From positions 9,965 to 73,964 of the forward strand of contig CAYUQT010000052.1 in assembly GCA_964446835.1 (NCBI GenBank): DNA of 64,000 nucleotides. Direction: 5' to 3'. Below are positions 54,237 to 63,198 of this stretch, one piece after another (positions within the stretch are counted from its first letter, which is position 1; each line of letters opens with the position of its first letter). The position numbers were made by a program, and so were the translations under genes. The stretch is from CAYUQT01 sp964446835. GTDB lineage: Bacteria; Planctomycetota; Phycisphaerae; UBA1845; JAFGLZ01. Below the pieces are notes generated by a model that saw nothing but the letters and a program-made list of their open reading frames with translations, did no database searches and was not told the DNA's origin.

Positions 54237-55658
54237 TCAGGCCATCCACCGCTGCACGGCGGAGGGGGTAAGCGCGCCAAACAGCGACAGTATGTCGCCC
54301 AGGGTGAACCGGTTTCGCACCAGATGACCACACAGCACAGCCGACCGGGCCGGTTCCGGATCGGTCGTTCCCGACGACTCGACCAGGTTCGTCACCGCCT
54401 GGGCCTGCGTCAGGGCGCCGGCCACCACGGAAGCAGGTCGAACATACTGCTGGAGCTGCCGCAGGGCGGTGCCGTCTTTCCAGGCCTGGACCACGCGAGG
54501 CCAGTTCTTCATGGCGCCGGCAATCCGCTGGGCCTTGACACCGTATTCACGCCAGAGCTCTTCGATCATCCCGCCGGTGCGATCGAGCGGGCGGAAGTGC
54601 TCTTCAATCTGTCGGCGGGCCTGGGACATATCGAAGGTCGGGGCCGGCCGATCCCAGAAAGACGTTCCCGCGGAGATGATTTCCTCAAAAGCCTTGGCGG
54701 CGATCAGTGTGGCCGCACCCACCTGGGCGCCGTGCAGGCCGACCGGACGATGCGCCGCCATCGCGCGCAGGTCGAGGTAGTGGCTCATTACGTGTTCCCA
54801 CCCGCTGATGGGCGTGGTCTGATCGACGATGGACATGCCGATGCCCGCGAGCATCAGGGCGTCGGCCAGGGCATCCAGTCCGCCGAGGTCGCGCCGTCCG
54901 ATGGCCTCGGCCTGTTCGAGCAGCCGGCGTTCGGCATTGAACATGAGGTCGAACGGAACAGTGTTGAAGCTCTCGTCGACGCCGAAGAGGTCGCCCAGAT
55001 ACCAGTCTCCGTACGCGGTGCACCGGGCCAACAGGTCGCCGACGCCGGCCCGAGTCAGCTCCACCGGCGCGTCGCGGATCATCGCCAGATCGACGAGCAC
55101 CCGATCCGGAGACCGTGATCGCATGGTCCGCTTCACGCCGTCCATCGTCAGGACGGTCATCGAGGCGGTGAACGCCGTCACCGTGCAAGCGGTCGGACAG
55201 CAGATGTGCTCGAACCTGGCTCCGCCTTCCTTCTCGATGAGGAACATGGCGTGCTTGGCCAGATCCGTGATCGTGCCCGACCCGATGGTGATCATCAGCG
55301 ATCCGGCCTTTAGCTGCCCGCTCAACTCGCTGACGAGGTGGAAGTCGGCGTGCGGCGGGTCGTCGGGCTGCCCCAGCTCGATCACCTTGAGGTCGCCCAA
55401 TCGGGCGCGCAGGGCCGAGACCATCTGGGGCTTGATCAGAACGCCGTTGCGATGCATCGGCGTGCGATCCATGATGAGAAAGCTTGCCGGCCGGTCGGCC
55501 CGGGATCGGGCCGCCCGCTCGGGCAGTTCATCCAGCACGTTCGTGCTGAGCGTGATTTCCTGAAGCGTCAGAGGCACGAGCCGCTCGGGGCGGGCCTTGA
55601 GCCAGCGGCGCAGGGCGCTCAGATCGGCAGATCGACTCGGAAACAGGGTGTTCGACAT
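54237..55658 (-). CDS. Glycerol-1-phosphate dehydrogenase-like enzyme (AraM/EgsA family)
   Basis: A 473-residue member of the iron-containing/dehydroquinate-synthase-like superfamily. ITIGSGTITDLAKHA (about residue 122) is the dinucleotide loop, CPTACTVTAFTASMTVL follows as in AraM, and the metal-binding residues are Asp in GVGDLLARCTAYGDWYLGD and the His in SGWEHVMSHYLD and GLHGAQVG. AraM makes sn-glycerol-1-phosphate in Bacillus, and the archaeal enzyme makes lipid backbones of that handedness. The protein is about 80 residues longer than AraM, mostly at the N-terminus. The ATG has GGAG 9 bases upstream. Confidence 0.8.
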   Translation of the reverse strand: MSNTLFPSRSADLSALRRWLKARPERLVPLTLQEITLSTNVLDELPERAARSRADRPASFLIMDRTPMHRNGVLIKPQMVSALRARLGDLKVIELGQPDDPPHADFHLVSELSGQLKAGSLMITIGSGTITDLAKHAMFLIEKEGGARFEHICCPTACTVTAFTASMTVLTMDGVKRTMRSRSPDRVLVDLAMIRDAPVELTRAGVGDLLARCTAYGDWYLGDLFGVDESFNTVPFDLMFNAERRLLEQAEAIGRRDLGGLDALADALMLAGIGMSIVDQTTPISGWEHVMSHYLDLRAMAAHRPVGLHGAQVGAATLIAAKAFEEIISAGTSFWDRPAPTFDMSQARRQIEEHFRPLDRTGGMIEELWREYGVKAQRIAGAMKNWPRVVQAWKDGTALRQLQQYVRPASVVAGALTQAQAVTNLVESSGTTDPEPARSAVLCGHLVRNRFTLGDILSLFGALTPSAVQRWMA

Positions 55659-55976
55659 ACGACGGTTACTCCGGAATTCACGGCGCCTGTCGGGGCGGCA
55701 GATCGCATCTCCGTCGAGCGTCTGCCCGGTTCGACAGGCTCAGGTTGCTCTCAGTCGGCCATCGCGATGATTGTCCGGGCGGAGGTCGTCTCGTGCAAGG
55801 CGTTCGCCTCCGCCGGCTTGATTCGCCCGACAGGGGGGATTACAACCTCGCTGTCGTTGTGAATCGTCGGCGCGACGGTCGGACGACCCGCCGTTGGCGA
55901 TTCGCTGGCGAGATCGGCTATCGACACAGCCCCGACATCCCGGCGCCAGACCCTGGTCCATCTGGTCATCATCCTG
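55659..55976. other. 318-base intergenic region
   Basis: No repeat or promoter stands out. The glycosyltransferase frame is open from 55863 to its first ATG at 55977 but lacks an ATG or GTG in that stretch. A stop at 55860-55862 divides it from a short open frame starting at 55767, so the true start of that gene may lie here. Confidence 0.35.
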
Positions 55977-57497
55977 ATGGTGGCAGTGGCGGTGCGCACC
56001 TGGCTGATCGCCACGACCGTCCTAGTCTCGCGAGACGGGGTCACCTTCGTCGGCTATGCACAAGGGCTCGCCCAGCACCCTCTCACCACGATGCGCCAAC
56101 AGGCGCAACACCCGCTCTATCCCGGTGCGATTCTGCTGACGCATTCGCTGCTGAAGCCGTTCCTGGGCAGCGATCCGGCGGACAACTGGATGCGGGCCGC
56201 GCAGATCGCATCAATGCTGGGCGGGCTGCTGGTGATACCGGCCGCCTATGCGCTCGGGCGGATGATGTGGAACCGGCGTGTGGGCCTGATCACGGGTCTG
56301 TTCGCGGCGGTCCTGCCGGAACTGGCGCGGGTGTCCGCCGATGCCCTGAGCGACGGGCTGCACCTCGGGCTGTATTTGTGCGGATTGGCAGCGATTATCT
56401 GGTCGCTCCAGACCGGCCGAGTGTGGGGGCTCCTTGCGGGGGCGGTCCTGTCGGGGCTGGCCTTTCTGACACGTCCGGAGGGGGGCACCGTTCTGGCCGT
56501 CGGCCTGGTCTTCGTGTTGGTTGGCTTCGGCCGATTCGGTTGGACGATCCAGCGCCGGCTCGTCCTGGCCGCCCTGATGGTGATCTGCTTCGCAGCCGTG
56601 GCAGGACCCTACATGCTGACGGTGGGTCGATTGATCCAGAAGAAGAACCCCCTGGAGCTCATGGGGCTTCGCGAGCAGGCCAGCGCATCGGTCGGCCCGG
56701 GGTATCCGGCCCAGCCCCTGCTGGCCGAAGTGACGCTGCCGACGACGTTGATCGTGCTGGTCGAATGGATCCGCACGTGTCGGGTGGTGTACTTCCTTCT
56801 GGCCGTTCCGGCGTGGGTCACTCGTCGTGTCGGCCGTCCGGCGGTATCCGGCCCGTTGATTCTGGCCAGCCTGATCCACCTGGTGCTGGTGCACATGCTG
56901 CAACGGTCGTACGGCTACCTGGCGGGTCGGCATACGCTCGTGCTGGCCGCCGCGACGCTGCCCTTTGCCGCCGCCACGTTTGTCTGGCTCCTCGACCTGT
57001 ATGTCACACGGCGCGCGGCCAAACGACCCGACGGGGCCCCCATTCGACAGGCGGGTGCGATCGCCGTCGGGATGTTCCTGGTGGTGCTGCCGACGGCCCC
57101 CAAGCTGTTCGTGCCGATCGGCTACGGCAGGGACGGCATCCCCGCGGTGGGTCGGCGCCTTGAGCAGATGGCTAAGGCCGGCCAGGGGGTGCTCACCTTC
57201 GATTGCCGCATCGGCTACTACTCGGGGCTGCCCTTTCAGACTCTGGGACCAGACCCTTCCGTGGGCGAACTGATCGGCCAAGTCGAGGCAGCCCGTCCTT
57301 CATATCTGGTTCTCGAGACGGCGGCCTCGCCAACCCACGCCGATCCCAACGAGCTGAACGAACGAGTCAAAGCCAGCGGCCTGAGCCCCCGGCTGGAACC
57401 GGTTCACGAACAGATGTGCGGGCGCGGTCGCGGCGCGAACAAGGCTGTGGTCTATCGGGTTAGGCCTTTCGGTTCGCCGGCAGCACCTGGAAAATGA
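55977..57497 (+). CDS. GT39-like membrane glycosyltransferase
   Basis: A 506-residue integral membrane protein with about ten predicted helices, the family layout of ArnT/PMT-type transferases that use lipid-linked sugars. An early SRDGVTFVGYAQGL and the following HPLYPG are the usual first-loop acidic/aromatic motif, and FLTRPEGG is also typical. The first ATG falls inside the first helix and has no ribosome site, so the real start may be an upstream alternative codon. Likely role: attaching sugars to surface molecules. Confidence 0.75.
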   Translation: MVAVAVRTWLIATTVLVSRDGVTFVGYAQGLAQHPLTTMRQQAQHPLYPGAILLTHSLLKPFLGSDPADNWMRAAQIASMLGGLLVIPAAYALGRMMWNRRVGLITGLFAAVLPELARVSADALSDGLHLGLYLCGLAAIIWSLQTGRVWGLLAGAVLSGLAFLTRPEGGTVLAVGLVFVLVGFGRFGWTIQRRLVLAALMVICFAAVAGPYMLTVGRLIQKKNPLELMGLREQASASVGPGYPAQPLLAEVTLPTTLIVLVEWIRTCRVVYFLLAVPAWVTRRVGRPAVSGPLILASLIHLVLVHMLQRSYGYLAGRHTLVLAAATLPFAAATFVWLLDLYVTRRAAKRPDGAPIRQAGAIAVGMFLVVLPTAPKLFVPIGYGRDGIPAVGRRLEQMAKAGQGVLTFDCRIGYYSGLPFQTLGPDPSVGELIGQVEAARPSYLVLETAASPTHADPNELNERVKASGLSPRLEPVHEQMCGRGRGANKAVVYRVRPFGSPAAPGK

Positions 57498-57833
57498 TCT
57501 CAGGAGTGCTGCTGGAGTGTTCTGGGAGTTCAACTGACTGTCGCAACAGTGGTTACAACAATCTTCATCTGCACGAAAATTCTGTGAACCGCCGGGCAGC
57601 ATCTGCGTATAAGTTATTGGAAAGTCAATGATAACACTGGGTAAGGACACCCAGTAAAATGAGACCTTTTGCCCTCCTCCCCCACCGATGACGTAGTCCT
57701 TGCCGGGTGTCGGGCGTCAAAGACGAACGACGCCCGGCGGGACTACCGTCATCCTTTTTTTTGCGCCACCAATCGATCATTGCTGCAAGATGTTTAAGGT
57801 ATCATAACACCGCAACGCCGTTAAGCGAGGTAA
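57498..57833. other. 336-base intergenic region between convergent genes
   Basis: Contains a small stem ACTGGGT/ACCCAGT (57636-57655) and, further on, the strong terminator at 57687-57762. Nothing that looks coding was seen. Confidence 0.5.
57687..57762 (+). terminator. Strong intrinsic terminator
   Basis: A long stem: GATGACGTAGTCC pairs with GGACTACCGTCATC (one bulge), then GGGCGTC with GACGCCC around a 10-base loop, followed by eight T. It should end transcripts of the glycosyltransferase gene, about 190 bases after its stop. Confidence 0.8.
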
Positions 57834-60800
57834 TCATTTCTTTGCCGACCGAACGATCACCGCGCTCCAGCCCTCGGCCACGCGCAGCTCGGTGAACGCC
57901 TTCCCGTCACGTACGATCGCCTTGGCGTGTTTCGGCACGTCCGCCGCCGGCACCTCTCGCCCATCGTCATTGAACACGTGGACCTCGTCGGCGCAGGTTC
58001 CTGCGGGGTCGCCCCATCCGAACAGGCCGCTGCGGTTGGTGATGATCCGCTCGCGGCCGATGATGTAGCCCTCGTGCAGTTCGACGGGGGTGATGGGGAA
58101 CATGTATCGCGTCAGGTGGGCGTGGGTGGGGATGACGGTCACGTCGTTATACCACGCATAGACGCAGCCATAGTCCAGGGCGCTGAGCATCACCTGATAG
58201 GCGTCGAGCTCGCTTCGTTCGGTCAGGTGATCGCCCAGGGCCAGCGGCGTGAAGAGCTGGGCCCCGGTGCAGTTGCTGATCGAGCCGGTCTCGACGAAAC
58301 GGGGGAAGTGGAGCTGGGCCATGGTTCGCGTGTGCGGTGCGCCGTTGCCGACCAGCGGGCCTCGGGCGAGAATCTTTCGGGCCAGTGCGATCCGCCACGG
58401 CTGACTGATCAGTGTCACCGAGCTCTTGAGCCGCGTGATCTTCATCGTCTTGGGGTCGATGTCGGCGCTGACGCCGTCCCACGGCAGCCCATAGTGATAC
58501 TGATAGGCGCTGTATTCCAATTCGTCCCAATAGACGCCGTCGCTGCCGATCTGATCGAGGATGACGTCGACGTTCTTGGCGATGTTCCGGCCATAGTCGT
58601 TGGTCTCGGTAGGGGTAAAGATCTTGTGTTGCGGCTGGCCGTAGTTTGCCTGGGTGCCGTCGCTGCGGAGCAGGCGGGCGTCGGCGTAGGTCCGATCCGA
58701 TCCGTCCAGCACGTCGATATAGCAGTGGAAGTAGACCAGGTGTTTCACATCGGGCATCAGACCTCGCAGCCGTGCGATGTGCTGCTTGCGGTACGAGTGG
58801 TCGAGCGTCTGGAAAGCGGTGCCGTGCGGGTAGTCGCCCTTGTATCGGGGGTAGTCGATGCTCGAGCAGAGCCACCGCGCGTCCTTCAGCCGCGTAAAAT
58901 CGGTGAGCTGCTTGTCAGTCCATTTGCCGGTCAGTGTGGGGTCGGCGCGGAGGAAGACGAAGGTTCCGTCCATGGTGAAGTTCACGTCGCGCAGGCGGCG
59001 GGCGGCGTTGACGAAGGCGAAGTAGTCGGGTGCGGCGGTCAGGACGATCGCCCATTCGGCCGTGTGCGTAGCCTTGGGCTTGAGGACGAAGCTGTTATCC
59101 GCCAGTCCGATCGCGCGGCCGTCGCTGAAGTTGGTCACATGCACCTGGAACACGTCGTCCAGCGGCATCAGGCCGATGCCGAACCGGTCTGTGGTGGCAA
59201 AGACGGTCGGGTTCTCGGGGTGCGACGAGGTTCCAACCTTCGACGCCGGCGACAGACCGGCCAGCCACACCTGCTTCCAGGGGTAGGAGCCCCCGCCGAT
59301 GGAGGCACGATGGCGCTGCATCAGCGGGAGGTTCTGGTCGGTCAGGTTGGTGAAGGTGTCGCGAATGACGATGGCCTCGTCGCGCCGCTCGATCTGGCGC
59401 TGGAAGGCGAAGAATCGGTTGGACGCCCGCTGCCAGTTGGGCTCGGGGGTTGAGAACTCGGACGTGATGCCGAACACAGTCCCGTCGCTGGCCATGGCGC
59501 TGGGTGACACGCTGACATGCCACGTACCATCGGGAATCTGTCGCACCGTGTAGACGGGCTGGTCCACACCGGCGGGTATAACCATGGTTGCCGGTGTGCC
59601 ATCGCGAGACTCGTGGACAAGGTTCATCACCCGCACCCCCGTCGGCGCGCACACGGGCAGCGGGCCCGTCGGCGGCCGTTTCTTCTTGGGCGTTTCCGCG
59701 GGCGATCGGAACTCGATCCGGCCATCGGCAACGATCAGCGGGTTCTTCAGCCCGTGGCTGATGCTGTTTCGGATGACCAGTGTGTTGCTGTCCTCTCGCA
59801 GCAGGTCGGTCACGCGCAGGTCGAAGCGGCACACCTTCGTGCGTCTCAGGCCATAGTGGGGGTCCCTGTCGGGCGAGTCGAAGTCGGGGGCGTATCCCAC
59901 CACGAGTTGGGTGCCTGCCGCCATGCTCTGCGTGGTACCGTCGACGCGTTCTTCCGCCGCCTTCTTGTTGACCAGGCGAGAGGCATCGAGCGGCTTGCCG
60001 TTGAGCGTAAGCTCCATGGCGTTGGTGTAGCCCGCCGGCCGGTCGGTGGCGAGCCTGGCCCGAAGTGACAACACCGCTTCGCGACCCTCCGGCGTGCGGG
60101 GGGTGTCGAATCGGACATCGCTCTTCTGATCGGGTGCCAGCTCGATCAAGCCACCCCCGGCCGCCGATCGCGGAAAGATGTCGATGCCACGGACCACCGG
60201 CGGCGCCTTGCCGTCGGCCGCGGACAAGACACAGGCCACGAGCCGATCGCGGGTTCGCACCCACTTGGCCGACGAGATCGTCATCAGGCTCTCCTGAACG
60301 GCCTCGTCTCCGTCGGTGTCAGACACGCCGACCTCCAGGCCCAGCGGAACCCCCACGGCCGGCCTGACGCCGACGAGCGACCAGGGGACCGCCGCTTCAA
60401 GGGCGTATCCCTTCTCCGTCTGCCGCGCGGCCACCAGCACGCCCTGGGCGGCCATGCCGGTGGGTGTGAAGACGACGGCCTCGGGCTTCCGGTCGGCCAG
60501 GGCATCGCCCGTCCGCCCGAAGTTCCCCGGGCTGAATCCGAGGTGGAACTGCCCCTTGCCCAGCGTTCGCCGCGAGGCCTCGGCGTCGGGGTCGGCATCG
60601 ACATACAGCTCGATGTGATCGCCTTTCCAGAGGTTCTCGCCGCTCTCGGTCTGCCGCAGCCGGTCGTCGGTGACGTCTATCGCCAGATACAGGTGTTCCT
60701 GGCGCCAGGCGAGCCAGAGCGTAGCGCTCAGATCGGCGGGCGACGACCACTTCGTCGGCCCATGGACCACCTGACTCGCCTGTCCGAGCGTAATCGCCCC

Positions 60801-60977
60801 GGGCACGCCCGCCCATTCGGCGAGGTCGCCGTCGATGGCCGGTGGCGGATCGGGCTTCAGGGGGATGGCCCGAGCCGCCTCGCCGGCCGCCAGGCACAGC
60901 GCCGCCGGCAGGCCCAGGCATATCAGGATAAGTAGTCTGTCAGTCTGTCGGATCCTCAAGCACAGACGATGGAGCAT
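57834..60977 (-). CDS. Large secreted protein with CBM9-like domain and TIM-barrel-like region
   Basis: A 1047-residue protein with AGGAGG 6 bases before the ATG and a signal peptide (about residues 1-35). PPAIDGDLAEWAG (about 45) and the following region match the CBM9/DOMON-like carbohydrate-binding fold. A beta-rich middle follows (about 240-650). The last 400 residues resemble a glycoside-hydrolase barrel, with DGVYWDELEYSAYQYHY as the likely acid-residue strand end. I could not assign a known GH family. It probably binds and cuts a polysaccharide outside the cell. Confidence 0.72.
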   Translation of the reverse strand: MLHRLCLRIRQTDRLLILICLGLPAALCLAAGEAARAIPLKPDPPPAIDGDLAEWAGVPGAITLGQASQVVHGPTKWSSPADLSATLWLAWRQEHLYLAIDVTDDRLRQTESGENLWKGDHIELYVDADPDAEASRRTLGKGQFHLGFSPGNFGRTGDALADRKPEAVVFTPTGMAAQGVLVAARQTEKGYALEAAVPWSLVGVRPAVGVPLGLEVGVSDTDGDEAVQESLMTISSAKWVRTRDRLVACVLSAADGKAPPVVRGIDIFPRSAAGGGLIELAPDQKSDVRFDTPRTPEGREAVLSLRARLATDRPAGYTNAMELTLNGKPLDASRLVNKKAAEERVDGTTQSMAAGTQLVVGYAPDFDSPDRDPHYGLRRTKVCRFDLRVTDLLREDSNTLVIRNSISHGLKNPLIVADGRIEFRSPAETPKKKRPPTGPLPVCAPTGVRVMNLVHESRDGTPATMVIPAGVDQPVYTVRQIPDGTWHVSVSPSAMASDGTVFGITSEFSTPEPNWQRASNRFFAFQRQIERRDEAIVIRDTFTNLTDQNLPLMQRHRASIGGGSYPWKQVWLAGLSPASKVGTSSHPENPTVFATTDRFGIGLMPLDDVFQVHVTNFSDGRAIGLADNSFVLKPKATHTAEWAIVLTAAPDYFAFVNAARRLRDVNFTMDGTFVFLRADPTLTGKWTDKQLTDFTRLKDARWLCSSIDYPRYKGDYPHGTAFQTLDHSYRKQHIARLRGLMPDVKHLVYFHCYIDVLDGSDRTYADARLLRSDGTQANYGQPQHKIFTPTETNDYGRNIAKNVDVILDQIGSDGVYWDELEYSAYQYHYGLPWDGVSADIDPKTMKITRLKSSVTLISQPWRIALARKILARGPLVGNGAPHTRTMAQLHFPRFVETGSISNCTGAQLFTPLALGDHLTERSELDAYQVMLSALDYGCVYAWYNDVTVIPTHAHLTRYMFPITPVELHEGYIIGRERIITNRSGLFGWGDPAGTCADEVHVFNDDGREVPAADVPKHAKAIVRDGKAFTELRVAEGWSAVIVRSAKK

Positions 60978-61578
60978 GATGACCTCCTGACTCTGCCGGG
61001 CGAGGAAGGCTGGGCAGATGCCCGATTATGACGACAGGGTTGCCCGCATCGGTCGATGCGTTCCACGTTTCACGTCTTACGTCTGGGCCTTCAAAGCGTT
61101 GATATGGTAGCCGGACGTGTGCAGACCTGCGAGGGAGGGAAGCTTGCTTGGGGGGCGTTGTGGCGCTGTCTTCTGTTGGTACTCATGGACAGCGTGCGCT
61201 CCCCCCTTCGCCCTTCAGAATGTTGTCGAATAACACACCGGCGGCGCCTATGTCGATGGGTATGTATCTGTGAATAGGTTGCTATTACTCTTATGGTACA
61301 TAATCATACTCAATGTGACCATTCATTGAAGTGTGCCTGTTTTTTTTGCTTTTGCGCTTGACGATCGGGTGAACGACCTGCAAGATCATGTTCTGAAATG
61401 GGAGGACGTGGAGCGGAAGGAACCATACCTTTTCTTATGTCCGAGTAAGTTGATTAGGGAATAAGAGGCAGACCCTCCAAGGCGTGCATCGATTCTTGAT
61501 TGTCGGTCGCGTGTTCCGGCATTGGGCGCGCACTTGCGGGGTCACTGGTAGGAGGATGTTGAGATAGGCAGACTGGCC
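60978..61578. other. 601-base AT-richer intergenic region
   Basis: From about 61220 to 61500 the sequence is markedly less GC-rich than its surroundings and includes a T8 tract at about 61340. TTGACG at 61353 with a weak CAAGAT 17 bases later is a possible promoter for the PEP-CTERM gene. No convincing coding frame lies here. Confidence 0.4.
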
Positions 61579-62166
61579 ATGGTTTTGGGGGTAGTGTTCG
61601 GATTGCTATGCGCACGGGCGCAGGGACTGGTGATGGAGTATTCTACCAGCCACACGCATCCAATCGACCCACTTGGTCTAGGTGGGACAGTGACGAATCC
61701 TGATGCAGCTACTGACGCCGACTGGGGTAGTTACTGCCAAGCGACGAGCAACGGTGATGGCATCCAGGCAATCGTCTGGCAGTTGGCGGAGGTCTGGAAT
61801 ATCCCAACCGGAGCAAGTGACCTTGGGTTCCGTTGGAAGATCGAGACACCCGGCATCTGGCAATACAACATCACCGTATTCTTCCTGAACCCTCAGACGC
61901 AGAATTGGGATCAAATTCGCGGGCACTGGAACGGACCAGGCGGGCAAAACGAGTTCAGTGGAGTCCTCGATGAGACCATCCCCATTCCAGCAATGTACGT
62001 GGACGCCAATGGGGTTTTCGAAAGTAAGTCGTGTCTTTTCAACAAATGGAACGGCGCATCATGGAGCCGCCTATACGAGACACGCATTGAGTACATTCCA
62101 GAGCCTTGCTCCTTGGCGTTTCTGCTGCTTGGGGCCGTGGGCATGCTGAGACAACGTTCCCGGTGA
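61579..62166 (+). CDS. PEP-CTERM sorting-signal protein
   Basis: A 195-residue exported protein. The start MVLGVVFGLLCARAQG is a signal peptide, and the end is IPEPCSLAFLLLGAVGMLRQRSR in design: a PEP motif, a hydrophobic helix and Arg. That tripartite tail is recognised by exosortase and linked to exopolysaccharide-rich surfaces. The mature part (about 25-170) is a beta-rich domain with many Trp/Asn/Gly and no recognised family. No exosortase gene is in the window. No ribosome site stands out directly before the ATG. Confidence 0.82.
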   Translation: MVLGVVFGLLCARAQGLVMEYSTSHTHPIDPLGLGGTVTNPDAATDADWGSYCQATSNGDGIQAIVWQLAEVWNIPTGASDLGFRWKIETPGIWQYNITVFFLNPQTQNWDQIRGHWNGPGGQNEFSGVLDETIPIPAMYVDANGVFESKSCLFNKWNGASWSRLYETRIEYIPEPCSLAFLLLGAVGMLRQRSR

Positions 62167-62200
62167 TCGCCATTTGTGGATTCTGATGAGGTATGCATCC

Positions 62201-62234
62201 GCAGGAGGCCGCCCGCGAGCGGGCGGCCTCCTGC
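62201..62234 (+). terminator. GC-rich hairpin terminator
   Basis: GCAGGAGGCCGCCCGC (62201-62216) is followed, after two bases, by its exact reverse complement ending at 62234. The T-rich part after it is weak (CTTGGTTGGG). It lies 35 bases after the PEP-CTERM stop and probably ends that transcript. Confidence 0.55.
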
Positions 62235-62249
62235 CTTGGTTGGGTCTGT

Positions 62250-62460
62250 GGGGTCAGAGCGCGTTTCGTTGCTTGGGCGTCTCTCGGTCAACTCCGCGAT
62301 CGTCCTCGAAAGCCTCCCTCCAGCACTTCCCACCCTCCGAATGTCGCCACCACATCCCCGTGAGACGTGTAGCCCAGTACCAGCACGACCTCGACCCTTC
62401 GTCGAAGCCCGTCCAGCCGATGCTGCCGCCTCCAAGGCCGAAGACCTGCAACAACAGTCG
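62250..62460 (+). repeat. Direct repeat, copy A
   Basis: A 211-base sequence that aligns over its length with 63199-63410 in the same orientation. Shared blocks include TCTCTCGGTCAA, TCGACCCTTCGTCGAAGCC and CAAGGCCGAAG. The copies are diverged but clearly related. Confidence 0.75.
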
Positions 62461-62567
62461 CAGGTCGCGAAGACGCGAGGTTCAGAATCGCAAGCCACCT
62501 ATCGCGACCCGTTATCACGAGAGACGCGGTTGGGAGCCCCTCCGCGTTGCTGATATAATCGTTGCTT

Positions 62568-62875
62568 ATGCCCAAGCTATACGAGTACATGGGAATCATC
62601 GTGCTCTTCTACTCCAACGAGCACGAACCGATCCACACGTACATGGCAAATGCCAAGGCCGGGAAAGCCGCGCAGAATTGATCATTCGTGACGGCCGCGT
62701 CATAGATATAATCTATTCGCCGGTTCGGGGTCGCCAGCCGCTGGAAGGCGCGCAGCTCCAGGATTTTCAAACGCTCGTGAGGCATCACGCAGACGACATT
62801 GTGCAGAAATGGATCGACTACTTCGTGCTCCACCGCTACGTAGAGCCGGAGGTGATCACACGGAGAATCAAATGA
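62568..62875 (+). pseudogene. DUF4160 gene, frameshifted
   Basis: The frame starts at ATG 62568 as MPKLYEYMGIIVLFYSNEHE ..., the family's first part, and at PIH it leaves frame and reaches a stop at about 62682. Moving by two bases at 62637-62638 (an extra AC) restores the family sequence (HVHGKCQGRESRAELI) up to the stop at 62873-62875. The extra AC lies in a CACAC run, so slippage or an assembly error is plausible. Intact relatives are about 90-100 residues and sit next to DUF2442 genes; here the ATGA overlap with that partner is preserved. Confidence 0.75.
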
Positions 62876-63132
62876 GTCTTCACGGAAATGCGGTCATCTT
62901 TGTCGAGCGCGCTGAGCGAGCGGGCGATTTCAGGCTCCGGCTTACCTTCAACGACGGCGCCGTACGGACCGTCGATTTTGGTCCCTTCCTGCGTCAGTCG
63001 CGCAATCCCCTCATTCAAGCCTACCTCAATCCCGACGCGTTCTCCAGTTTCACACTCAGGGATGGCGACCTGATGTGGGGCGACTACGACCTCTGTTTCC
63101 CGATTGCCGATCTCTACGAGGGCCAGGTGTGA
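62872..63132 (+). CDS. DUF2442 protein (toxin-antitoxin-like partner)
   Basis: An 86-residue protein: the family pattern LTFNDGAVRTVDFGPFL, then F-LRDGDLMWGDYDLCFPIADLYEG. DUF2442 proteins commonly pair with DUF4160 proteins in a predicted toxin-antitoxin or small regulatory module; function is unproven. The ATG overlaps the stop of the broken DUF4160 gene by four bases. It appears intact. Confidence 0.82.
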   Translation: MSLHGNAVIFVERAERAGDFRLRLTFNDGAVRTVDFGPFLRQSRNPLIQAYLNPDAFSSFTLRDGDLMWGDYDLCFPIADLYEGQV

Positions 63133-63198
63133 ATCGTGAAGGGGACTCTTGGGAAAGAGAAGGTGACGCAACTCTCCTCTAGGCCCGGAATGTCAGTT

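Larger units (their letters stand above)
62167..62567. other. 401-base intergenic region
   Basis: Holds the hairpin terminator at 62201-62234 and the first copy of a 211-base direct repeat (62250-62460), both listed separately. A long open frame running across it from 62174 is an artefact of the frameshifted DUF4160 gene downstream. Confidence 0.5.

Noticed and set aside
57927..59453. A 508-codon plus-strand frame inside the 1047-residue gene
   Set aside because: The minus-strand gene has an AGGAGG site, a signal peptide and recognisable domains; this frame has none.
61056..61277. Open frame in the 601-base gap before the PEP-CTERM gene
   Set aside because: Arg/Cys-rich, no start signal, no homologous feature; likely chance.
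62174..62875. One continuous 233-codon gene covering 62174-62875
   Set aside because: Its first two thirds cross a terminator hairpin and a repeat and have no domain. Only the last 78 codons match DUF4160, whose true start is at 62568 in another frame.
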